A DNA stretch of 64,000 nucleotides, from the NCBI RefSeq assembly GCF_009765355.1, contig NZ_VTHK01000002.1:310001-374000 (forward strand), read 5' to 3'. How positions within the stretch are numbered: position 1 is the stretch's first letter; every line of letters begins with the position of its first letter. Under the pieces are notes generated by a model. The model had not been told where the DNA came from. It ran no database searches and was given only the letters and a program-made list of their open reading frames with translations. Shown here piece after piece: positions 29,737 to 37,180 of the stretch. Made by a program: the position numbers and the translations under genes. The stretch is from Amycolatopsis anabasis (GTDB lineage: Bacteria > Actinomycetota > Actinomycetes > Mycobacteriales > Pseudonocardiaceae).

Positions 29737-29747
29737 GTTCACCGGGT
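29737..29747 (+). promoter_or_regulatory. Weak PHO-box-like half site (GTTCACCGGGT)
   Basis: GTTCACC matches the first seven bases of the 11-nt direct-repeat unit bound by PhoP in Streptomyces, and the site lies 51 bp before the PhoD gene. The following 11-nt units match poorly, so this is only suggestive of phosphate control. Confidence 0.25.
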
Positions 29748-29797
29748 GGCCAACCGCAGTTGGCCCACCGGTCCTCGTGGCGGGATAGGACTGCCCC

Positions 29798-31357
29798 ATG
29801 CCCGAACCGACCACCCACCACCGCCGGACGCTGCTCAAAGCGGGTGCCGCCGGGGGCGCGGCGCTCGCCGCCGGCCTGCTCGGCGCACCCTTCGCCGGAG
29901 CCGCACCGGCCCTGGTGCGCCCGAACCGGCCCGCGCTCACCCACGGCGTGCAGTCCGGCGATGTCACCACCGACTCGGCGATCGTCTGGACCCGCGCCGA
30001 CCGGCCGTCCCGGATGCTCGTGGAAATCGCCCGCGACCCGTCGTTCCGGCACGCCCGCTCGCTGCGCGGACCGCTGCTCACCCCGGACACCGGCGGAACC
30101 GGGAAACTCCGGATCCCCGGCCTGCCGCCCGGCACCGAGGTGCACTACCGGGTCACCGCCGCGGACCTCGACGGCCGGGTCACCAGCGAACCGCTGACCG
30201 GGACGTTCCGCACCGCGCCGATCGGGCGGCGCGACGTGCGCCTGCTGTGGTCCGGCGATGTCGCCGGGCAGAACTGGGGCATCAACCCCGACCGCGGCGG
30301 GATGACGATCTACGCCGCGATGGCCGCGCGGCGGCCGGATCTCTTCCTGCACAGCGGGGACACGGTGTACGCCGACGGCCCGCTGACCGAGACGGTGAAA
30401 CTGCCGGACGGCCGGATCTGGCGCAACCTCGTCACACCGGAGAAGTCGAAGGTCGCCGAGACGCTCGACGAGTACCGCGGTCAGTTCGCGTACAACCTGC
30501 TCGACGAGAACGTGCGCCGGTTCGCCGCGGCGGTGCCGAGTTACGTGCAGTGGGACGACCACGAGGTGGTCAACAACTGGTACCCGGGGGAGATCCTGAA
30601 CGATCGGCCCGAATACACCGAGAAACGGGTCGACGTGCTCGCGCCCCGGGCCTTCCGGGCCTTCCACGAATGGCATCCGATCGACGCGCGGGCCGCGGTC
30701 GACGGGCGGGTGTACCGGAGTTTCCGGTACGGCAGCCGGGTCGAGGTGTTCGTGCTGGACATGCGCAGCTACAAGGACGCCAACACCGCAGACCAGACCG
30801 CGCCGGGGCGCATCCTCGGCGAAAAGCAGGCGGCCTGGCTCGTGCGCGCGCTGGACCGCAGCACGGCGACCTGGAAGATCGTGCAGGCGGACCTGCCGAT
30901 CGGGCTCGTGGTGCCGGACGGTTCGGGTATCGAGGGCGTCGCCAACGGGCTGCCCGGGGAGCCCGGCGGGCGGGAGTCGGAACTGGCCTGGGTGCTGCGC
31001 GAAATCGCCCGTCGCCGGGTGCGGAACGTGGTGTGGGTGACCGCGGACGTGCACTACACCGCCGCGCACCACTACTCGCCGGACCGCGCGGTCGTCGGCG
31101 ATTTCGATCCGTTCTGGGAATTCGTTTCCGGACCGCTCAACGCGGGCGCCTTCGGGCCGAACAAGCTCGACCCGACGTTCGGTCCGGAGGCGGTGTTCGT
31201 GCACGCCCCACCGGCCGCGAACACCTCACCCTGGGACGGTTACCAGCATTTCGGGGAGTTGAACGTGCACGGCGCGAGCGGTGAACTGACCGTCGACCTG
31301 CGCGACGCGACCGGCGCCTCGCTGTGGTCGAAGACCCTGACGCCGGAACGCCGATGA
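29798..31357 (+). CDS. phoD: Alkaline phosphatase D (PhoD) family, Tat-exported
   Basis: A 519-aa secreted phosphodiesterase/phosphomonoesterase. The N-terminus is a Tat signal (HHRRTLLKAGAAGGAALAAG). An N-terminal beta domain starts LTHGVQSGDVTTDSAIVWTRAD. Metal-binding segments are LLWSGDVAGQNWG, DLFLHSGDTVYADGP, VQWDDHEVVNNWYPG and WVTADVHYTAAHHYSPD. PhoD enzymes release phosphate from teichoic acids or phospholipids outside the cell. The gene lies between the divergent patatin gene and ndk. Confidence 0.93.
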   Translation: MPEPTTHHRRTLLKAGAAGGAALAAGLLGAPFAGAAPALVRPNRPALTHGVQSGDVTTDSAIVWTRADRPSRMLVEIARDPSFRHARSLRGPLLTPDTGGTGKLRIPGLPPGTEVHYRVTAADLDGRVTSEPLTGTFRTAPIGRRDVRLLWSGDVAGQNWGINPDRGGMTIYAAMAARRPDLFLHSGDTVYADGPLTETVKLPDGRIWRNLVTPEKSKVAETLDEYRGQFAYNLLDENVRRFAAAVPSYVQWDDHEVVNNWYPGEILNDRPEYTEKRVDVLAPRAFRAFHEWHPIDARAAVDGRVYRSFRYGSRVEVFVLDMRSYKDANTADQTAPGRILGEKQAAWLVRALDRSTATWKIVQADLPIGLVVPDGSGIEGVANGLPGEPGGRESELAWVLREIARRRVRNVVWVTADVHYTAAHHYSPDRAVVGDFDPFWEFVSGPLNAGAFGPNKLDPTFGPEAVFVHAPPAANTSPWDGYQHFGELNVHGASGELTVDLRDATGASLWSKTLTPERR

Positions 31358-31366
31358 CCCGGACGT

Positions 31367-31372
31367 TAGGCT
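31367..31372 (+). promoter_or_regulatory. Possible -10 (TAGGCT) for ndk
   Basis: TAGGCT fits TAnnnT, 41 nt before GTG 31414. A TGACCC stretch about 18 nt upstream could serve as a -35. It lies just after the phoD stop, so ndk can be transcribed on its own. Confidence 0.35.
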
Positions 31373-31413
31373 TCGGCGCACTAGCACGAGTTCAATGAAG
31401 GAGAAACACCGTC

Positions 31414-31824
31414 GTGAGTGAACGCACGCTGGTTCTGGTGAAGCCCGATGGCGTCAAGCGGGGCCTGGTCGGCGAGGTCATCTCGCGGATCGAACGCAAG
31501 GGGCTGACGCTGGCCGCGCTGGAGCTGCGCACCGTCGAGCGTTCGGTGGCCGAGGAGCACTACGCCGAGCACAAGGACAAGCCGTTCTTCGGTGACCTGC
31601 TGGAGTTCATCACCTCCGGGCCGGTCGTGGCGCTCGCCGTCGAGGGGCCGCGGGCGATCACCGCGTTCCGCCAGCTGGCCGGGGGCACCGACCCGGTGGA
31701 GAAGGCCACCCCGGGCACGCTGCGCGGGGACTTCGCGCTGGAGACCCAGTTCAACCTGGTGCACGGTTCGGACTCGGCGGAGTCCGCCGAGCGCGAACTG
31801 GCCCTCTGGTTCCCGAAGCTCTAG
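31414..31824 (+). CDS. ndk: Nucleoside diphosphate kinase
   Basis: A 136-aa enzyme that transfers the gamma phosphate from ATP to other NDPs through a phosphohistidine. It starts [20 protein letters not shown]. The active-site histidine is H117 in NLVHGSDS, and the length is standard for bacteria. GTG 31414 has AAGGAG upstream. It normally follows DUF4233 in actinobacteria; here the patatin-like and phoD genes separate them. Confidence 0.97.
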   Translation: MSERTLVLVKPDGVKRGLVGEVISRIERKGLTLAALELRTVERSVAEEHYAEHKDKPFFGDLLEFITSGPVVALAVEGPRAITAFRQLAGGTDPVEKATPGTLRGDFALETQFNLVHGSDSAESAERELALWFPKL

Positions 31825-31832
31825 TTCCGACT

Positions 31833-31867
31833 GCCCCGAACGGCGTCCCGAGGGCGTCGTTCGGGGC
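31833..31867. terminator. Hairpin after ndk
   Basis: Perfect 10-bp arms GCCCCGAACG (31833-31842) and CGTTCGGGGC (31858-31867) lie 8 bp after the ndk stop. The inner 15 nt can pair further (GTCCCGAGGGC). There is no strong T-tract. Confidence 0.65.
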
Positions 31868-31980
31868 AACTCGCTCGATTCTTCAGCGACCCCGCGCGTG
31901 TGCGGGGCGATTTTTGTCGGTCCCATGCGGCAGGCTTGTCCTCGGTCACCATTGACGACAACCGCTTGGGGGTTCCACCG

Positions 31981-33240
31981 ATGAGAGCATCCGGATTGCG
32001 CCGCCGCGTATTCGGTCTGGCCGCCGCGCTCGCGCTGCTGGCCGGGTCCGGGGTCGCCGCGGCGGACACGGCCGGGTCCGGGCTGCGCTGGACGGGCGCC
32101 TGGGCCGCCTCGCCGCAGCAGGCGAATCCGCCGATCTTCGAACCGGACTGGTCGCAGGCCGGGTTCGCCGACCAGTCGGTGCGGCAGATCGTGCGGCTGA
32201 GCACGGGCGGCCCCACCGTCCGCATCCGGCTGTCCAACGCGTACGGCAAGGCGCCGCTGCGGCTCGCGGGCGCCACGGTCGCCCGCGCCGGAACGGGAGC
32301 CGCGGTCCAGCCCGGTTCGGTGCGGCACCTCACCTTCGGCCACCAGCGGGCGGCGGAAATCCCGGCCGGTGGCGAACTGGCCAGCGATCCGGCGCTGCTG
32401 TGGACCGCGCCGCTGGAGCGGCTCGCCGTGACGCTGTACTTCGCCGAGCCCACCGGTCCGGCGACCTACCACTGGTTCGCGAGCGCGACCAGCTACCGGG
32501 CCGCCGGTGACCACCGCGCCGATCCCGAGGCCACGGCGTTCACCGAGACCACGCGTTCCTGGTACTACCTCGCCGGGGTCGACGTCGGCGGGGTGCTGCC
32601 CCAGGACGCGGTGGTGGCCTTCGGCGACTCGATCACCGACGGGGCCGGGTCCACAGTGGACGCGGACAACCGCTACCCGGACGACCTCGCCGAGCGGCTC
32701 GCGGCCGCCGGTCGCCCGCGGGGCGTGCTGAACGAGGGCATCGGCGGCAACCGGGTGCTCAACGATTCCCCGTGCTTCGGCGAGCGGGCCACCAAGCGGT
32801 TCCAGCGCGACGCGCTCGACCAGCCGGGGGTGCGCACGGTGATCGTGCTCGAGGGCATCAACGACATCGGCGCCAGCGACCGCGGGGAGTTCGAATGCTT
32901 CACCCCGCGGCCCGAGGTCACCGCGGCGCAGCTGATCGCCGGTCACCGGGAGCTGATCGCCCAGGCGCGGAGCCGCGGCCTCAAGGTGATCGGCGCGACC
33001 CTGCTGCCGTACAAGGGCGCGATGTACTACTCGGAGCGCGGTGAGGCCGTGCGGGACGAGGTGAACTCCTGGATCCGCACCAGCGGTGAGTACGACGCCG
33101 TGGTGGACCTCGACCGGGCGACCGCCGATCCGGCCGATCCGGACACGTTGCGGCCCGCCTACGACAGCGGCGACCACCTGCACCCGAACGACGCCGGTTA
33201 CCACGCGATGGCCGAGGCATTCGACCTGTCCGCGCTGTAG
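31981..33240 (+). CDS. Secreted SGNH/GDSL hydrolase, two-domain esterase
   Basis: A 419-aa exported hydrolase. The signal peptide is RRRVFGLAAALALLAGSGVAAAD. An N-terminal beta domain of about 190 residues (WTGAWAASPQQA, RQIVRLSTGGPTVRIRLSNAYG) precedes the SGNH domain. The nucleophile block is VVAFGDSITDGAGS, block II is GIGGNRVLND, block III is LEGINDIG, and the catalytic D-x-x-H block is SGDHLHPNDAGYHAMA. The family includes carbohydrate acetylesterases acting on plant or cell-wall polysaccharides. ATG 31981 gives the signal peptide; the ribosome binding site is weak. Confidence 0.9.
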   Translation: MRASGLRRRVFGLAAALALLAGSGVAAADTAGSGLRWTGAWAASPQQANPPIFEPDWSQAGFADQSVRQIVRLSTGGPTVRIRLSNAYGKAPLRLAGATVARAGTGAAVQPGSVRHLTFGHQRAAEIPAGGELASDPALLWTAPLERLAVTLYFAEPTGPATYHWFASATSYRAAGDHRADPEATAFTETTRSWYYLAGVDVGGVLPQDAVVAFGDSITDGAGSTVDADNRYPDDLAERLAAAGRPRGVLNEGIGGNRVLNDSPCFGERATKRFQRDALDQPGVRTVIVLEGINDIGASDRGEFECFTPRPEVTAAQLIAGHRELIAQARSRGLKVIGATLLPYKGAMYYSERGEAVRDEVNSWIRTSGEYDAVVDLDRATADPADPDTLRPAYDSGDHLHPNDAGYHAMAEAFDLSAL

Positions 33241-33339
33241 CAGCGTCCCCCAGGCCGCCATTCCGGTAACCGAAGTCCACACTGAGTTTTTGTCGGCGCG
33301 CGGCTTTGCGCCGTGCTCGTGGGGGCCCGGGTGTGGACC

Positions 33340-33605
33340 TCGCCTACCGAAACGGGGAACTCGGTGTGCCGAAACGGGGGACTCGCACGTCCGGAACGGG
33401 GAACTCGCGCCAGCGGTCCCCCGTTTCCGCGAGTTCCCCGTTCTGGCCGCGTGTTCCCCGTTTCGGTAGCCCGAGTTCTCCGTTCCGGAACCTGAACGTG
33501 CGATTCGCGGTCCCGAACGTGCAATTCGCGTGCCTGAGTGTGTAACTCGCGTGCCCGAGTGTGTGATTCGCGGGCTGGAACGGGGAACTCGTGGCGGTCC
33601 GCTAG
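33340..33605. repeat. Intergenic array of ~21-bp repeats, locus B
   Basis: The spacer between the GDSL esterase and acyl-CoA synthetase genes holds about ten degenerate copies of a unit like CGGAACGGGGAACTCGCG or CGAACGTGCAATTCGCGTGC. The first three are in one orientation, then inverted copies (about 33417-33475), then four more forward (33490-33600). A 29-bp stretch, 33514-33542, is identical to 11226-11254. The mixed orientations allow long hairpins, which may terminate both convergent genes. No coding sequence is plausible. Confidence 0.75.
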
Positions 33606-33611
33606 TTCCGC

Positions 33612-35246
33612 TTACCTCGCCGGTCCGGTTTGGCGGGCGCGTTCGCGCAGGAGGTAGCGCTGGACCTTGCCGCTCGGCGTCTTCGGCAGTTCGGTGACGA
33701 AATGCACCTGGCGCGGATAGGCGTGCGCGGCGAGCCGGGTCTTGACCAGCTTCTGCAACTCGGCGACCAGCGGCTCGCCCGGCTCGACGCCCGTCCGGGC
33801 GACCACGTAGGCCACGACCACCTCGCCGCGCAGCTCGTCCGGAACCCCGATGACGGCGGCCTCGGCGACCGAAGGGTGGTGCAGCAGCGCGCTTTCCACC
33901 TCGAAGGGGCCGATCCGGTAGCCCGCCATCAGGATCACGTCGTCGTCGCGGGAACCGAAGGTGAGGTAGCCGTCGGCGTCCTTGGCCGCGACATCGCCGG
34001 TGTAGTACCAGCGCCGGTCGGGGCTGAACCGCTCGGCACTGCGCTCGGGGGCGTTCTGGTATCCGGTGAACGGCATCAGCGGGCTGCGCGCGGTGTCCAC
34101 GGCCACCCGGCCGACCTCACCGGGTTCGGCGATCACGTCGGCTTCGGCGCGCAGGACCTCGACCCGCCAGCCCGGCAGGGGCTGACCCATCGAACCGGGT
34201 TTGAGGTCCGCGATGAGATCCGGGTGCCACGCGTTGGCCACGGTCATCCCGGTCTCGGTCTGCCCGTAGTGATCCCGCACGGGCAGCCCGAGGGCGGCCC
34301 GCGCCCAGGTGAGCACGTCCGGGGTGAGCGGTTCGCCCGCGGCGGAGCAGTGCCGCAGCCGCAGGTCGCCGGGCACCGGCGTCTCGGCGTTGCGCAGCGC
34401 CCGGTAGACGGTCGGTCCGGCGGCGAAGTTGGTGACGCCGAACCGCGACAGCACCCGCCAGGTCAGCTCGGGCGCGAATCCCGCGTGCAGCAGCAGGCTG
34501 CGCCGGCCCAAGGCCAGCGGGCCGAGGATCGCGTAGTACAGGCCGTAGGCCCAGCCCGGATCGGCGGCGTTCCAGAACACGTCGGCCTCGGTGTGGTCCA
34601 GCGCGAACTCCTGGTATGCGTGGATCCCGGCGAGGCCGCGCAGCGGCACCGGGACGCCCTTCGGCGTGCCGGTGGTGCCCGAGGTGAACAGTTCGATCAG
34701 GGTCCCGTCGCCGCCGACCGCGACCGGATCCGGCACCGGACGGTCCTCGGCGAGCAGGGCGTGGAAGGACAGATCCCCGCCGGTCGCCTCGCCGGTGGTG
34801 ACGATCGTCCAGCCGGGGTCGGCGGGAATGTCCTCGCCGGGAGCCAGTTTCCCGCGCTGCGCGGCGTCCACGATGACGGCCCTGGTGTTGTTGCCGGTGA
34901 TGCGCAGGGCGATGGCCGGGGGAGCGAACGCGGTGAACAGCGGCACCTGGACCGCGCCCAGCCGCCAGATGGCCAGCAGCGCGATCACCAGTTCGGCGGA
35001 TTTGCCCATCAGGGTCGCCACCCGGTCGCCCGCCGACACGCCCCGCGCGGCCAGTGCGGCGGCGAACCGGCCCGATGCCTCGTCCAGTTCGCCGTAGGTC
35101 AGGTCCCGGCTGGTCAAGTCCGCTTCGATCATGGTGAACGCCACCGCGTCCGCCGGGTGCCGGCGGCACAGCAGCCCGAGGGCGTCGGCGTCGGGGGCGG
35201 CATAGGTGTGCAGCAGGTCCACTGCGGACTGCTCCGGTGTGGTCAT
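33612..35246 (-). CDS. AMP-binding acyl-CoA synthetase (medium-chain type)
   Basis: A 544-aa adenylate-forming enzyme. The phosphate loop is LIELFTSGTTGTPKGVPVP, the A5 motif DHYGQTETGM, and the A7 motif RRWYYTGDVAAKDADGYLTFGSRDDDVILMAGYRIGPFEVE. The catalytic lysine is in LPKTPSGKVQRYLLR. It converts a carboxylic acid to its CoA thioester, probably short to medium chain as in the acetyl/butyryl-CoA ligase group. ATG 35246 has GGAG 6 nt upstream. It is divergent from a GAF-LuxR regulator, its probable controller. Confidence 0.93.
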   Translation of the reverse strand: MTTPEQSAVDLLHTYAAPDADALGLLCRRHPADAVAFTMIEADLTSRDLTYGELDEASGRFAAALAARGVSAGDRVATLMGKSAELVIALLAIWRLGAVQVPLFTAFAPPAIALRITGNNTRAVIVDAAQRGKLAPGEDIPADPGWTIVTTGEATGGDLSFHALLAEDRPVPDPVAVGGDGTLIELFTSGTTGTPKGVPVPLRGLAGIHAYQEFALDHTEADVFWNAADPGWAYGLYYAILGPLALGRRSLLLHAGFAPELTWRVLSRFGVTNFAAGPTVYRALRNAETPVPGDLRLRHCSAAGEPLTPDVLTWARAALGLPVRDHYGQTETGMTVANAWHPDLIADLKPGSMGQPLPGWRVEVLRAEADVIAEPGEVGRVAVDTARSPLMPFTGYQNAPERSAERFSPDRRWYYTGDVAAKDADGYLTFGSRDDDVILMAGYRIGPFEVESALLHHPSVAEAAVIGVPDELRGEVVVAYVVARTGVEPGEPLVAELQKLVKTRLAAHAYPRQVHFVTELPKTPSGKVQRYLLRERARQTGPAR

Positions 35247-35351
35247 GGCTTGCTCCGGCGAAGTCGTGGGCGGCAACGCTGCCGCCGGTCGTCGTACTAT
35301 CGGGGCGCTGTTTGCCCGCCCACTACCCCCGAACAGGGGTGAACTGCCCGC

Positions 35352-36065
35352 ATGCCGACACCCGCTCCCGACGACGCCGCCGAGGTGCGGCGCGCGCTCA
35401 CGCTGCTGAGGCGGTCGGCGCGACTCCCGCTGGCGTTCGGCGGCGCGGTGGCCGGCGGGTCCGAGCTGCGGATGAGCGAACTGGTCGGTACCGCGACCAA
35501 TTCGCTCCGGGGCCTGCTGGTGGCGCGGGGTCGCGGCCTCGGTGGCCGGGCGATCACCGCACGCCGCGTGGTCGCGGTTGACGACTACTACGCGAGCGAC
35601 TCGATCAGCCACGACTTCGACCACGCGGTCCGGGCCGAGGGGGTGCGCTCGGCCGTCGCCGTGCCGGTGATCGTGCGGCGCTCGGTGCGGGCCGTGCTCT
35701 ACGGTGCGGTCCGGGAAGCGGTGACCTTCGGCGACGCCTCGATCGACCTGATGGTCGAGGCCGCCCGCGACCTCGAACAGGAACTCGCCGTCCGGGACGA
35801 GGTGGAGCGGCGCCTGGCCTCGATGGTGCCGCCGGCGGCCGCCCGGAACGGCACGCGGCCGGACAACGCTCCCTCGCTCGCCCCGCGCGAACTCGACGTC
35901 CTGGCCGGTGTCGCCGCCGGGCAGACCAACGCGGAGATCGCGGCGACGCTGGCGATCGGAGCCGAGACGGTCAAGAGCTATCTCCGCAGCGCCATGTGCA
36001 AACTCGACTGTCACACCCGCATCCAGGCCGTCAACGCCGCCCGCCGCGCGGGCCTGCTGCCCTGA
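35352..36065 (+). CDS. GAF-LuxR transcriptional regulator
   Basis: A 237-aa regulator. Residues about 5-145 form a GAF-like sensor (GGRAITARRVVAVDDYYASDSISHDFDHAVRAEGVRSAVAVPVIVRRSVRAVLYG). Residues about 170-232 form a LuxR helix-turn-helix (LAPRELDVLAGVAAGQTNAEIAATLAIGAETVKSYLRSAMCKL). Members of this type sit next to acyl-CoA synthetase or degradation genes in actinobacteria and control them. Here 105 bp separate it from the divergent synthetase gene. The ligand is unknown. Confidence 0.9.
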   Translation: MPTPAPDDAAEVRRALTLLRRSARLPLAFGGAVAGGSELRMSELVGTATNSLRGLLVARGRGLGGRAITARRVVAVDDYYASDSISHDFDHAVRAEGVRSAVAVPVIVRRSVRAVLYGAVREAVTFGDASIDLMVEAARDLEQELAVRDEVERRLASMVPPAAARNGTRPDNAPSLAPRELDVLAGVAAGQTNAEIAATLAIGAETVKSYLRSAMCKLDCHTRIQAVNAARRAGLLP

Positions 36066-36170
36066 GCGGAGCGGCCGTAATGCGTCGGTAAGACCGGTCA
36101 GGGGATCTGTCTCGTTCGGCCCGCGGTCTGAGCTACCGAAACGACCGGCAGCACAGCGGGGAGAGAACCG

Positions 36171-36833
36171 ATGGCCAGGTGGGGATTCGAGCTGGACGAC
36201 GAAAGCGACTACGCGGTCGCTGGGGCCGTCCGGCAGGAGGCAGCGGAACTGATCGGCCGGGACCGGGACGAGGTCGTCACGATCACGGTCACCGATACGG
36301 CCGACGTGGTGTCGGTCGCGCTGGCCGACGGCTGGAAGCAGAAGGTCGATCCGCGCGTTCTGCAGCACCACGTGACCGAGGCCGCGAACGCGGCGACGGC
36401 GCGGGCGCTGGCCGCGCGGGTGGAGTCGGCAGACCTGACGCGGCCGAAGCCGCCGGAGGTCACGCCGACGGGGCACGGCCAGCTGACCAGGTACGACCTG
36501 ATGCGGCTCATCGACGCCGTGACGGCCGACGTCGAGCGGTTGGCGCGCCGGGCCGCGGAGCTGACCAATCGGCAGGTCGCGGTGCGCAGCCGCGGCGGGC
36601 ACGTCCGAGTTTCCGGAGTCGGCCGCCAGGTGCGCCAGGTCGCCATGGACCCGAACTGGGCGTGGGGAGCGCGTAACGGGGAGATCGTCAGCGAGCTGAC
36701 CGATGCGCTGCAAGCGTTCAACGCGGGAGCACCGGGTGCCGACGTCCCGCGCGGCTCGGCCATCGACGAACTGACCGCGCTGGTGGCGGATCCGGTACGG
36801 ACTCTCCGCCGCCTGGGCATGCCGGCCGCCTGA
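36171..36833 (+). CDS. YbaB/EbfC-like protein with apparent domain duplication (T7SS-associated)
   Basis: A 220-aa protein without a signal peptide. The first half ([45 protein letters not shown], quoted in part) follows the YbaB/EbfC pattern of a small beta sheet followed by DP-x2-L and a helix. The second half repeats it ([19 protein letters not shown], then [12 protein letters not shown]). YbaB-like proteins precede WXG100-type genes in many Pseudonocardiaceae secretion loci. GGGGAGAG precedes ATG 36171. It lies 17 bp before an EspC-like substrate gene, in one operon with it. The domain assignment is by pattern only. Confidence 0.7.
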
Positions 36834-36850
36834 GACGGGAGAAAACGACG

Positions 36851-37180
36851 ATGGGTGACGGATACCAGACCGAGGTCGGCGCGATCCGGTCCGACGCGAA
36901 GATCTGGAGCAAGGCGGCGACCGACATCGACGCGCCGCGAACCACGGTGCAGTCGCTGGCCCTCAACCCCGGCGACATCGGCCTGGCAGCCGTGGTGGCC
37001 GGACTCGGCGACACGTACGGACAACTCCGGCAACGCCTGCACAGTCTGCTTGGCGGGGCGCAGAAATCCTTCAACAACATCTCGACCACGTTGAACAACG
37101 TGGCCACGGCGTACGAGAACCAGGAATCAACCGGTTCCGGCCGGATGGCGAAAGCTGCCGCGGGCATGGAGGGGTCATGA
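36851..37180 (+). CDS. EspC/WXG100-like type VII secretion substrate
   Basis: A 109-aa helical hairpin-type protein. It begins GDGYQTEVGAIRSDAKIWSKAATDI, typical of EspC-like ESX substrates. It ends with a helix containing AYENQE, which fits the YxxxD/E type VII secretion signal. GGGAG precedes ATG 36851, and its stop overlaps the next start (ATGA). It is probably secreted, perhaps as a heterodimer with the product of the next gene. No ESX ATPase or membrane component is in the window. Confidence 0.8.
   Translation: MGDGYQTEVGAIRSDAKIWSKAATDIDAPRTTVQSLALNPGDIGLAAVVAGLGDTYGQLRQRLHSLLGGAQKSFNNISTTLNNVATAYENQESTGSGRMAKAAAGMEGS

Noticed and set aside
33340..33605. Possible CRISPR array
   Set aside because: The units are degenerate, contiguous without unique spacers, occur in both orientations, and no cas genes are present.
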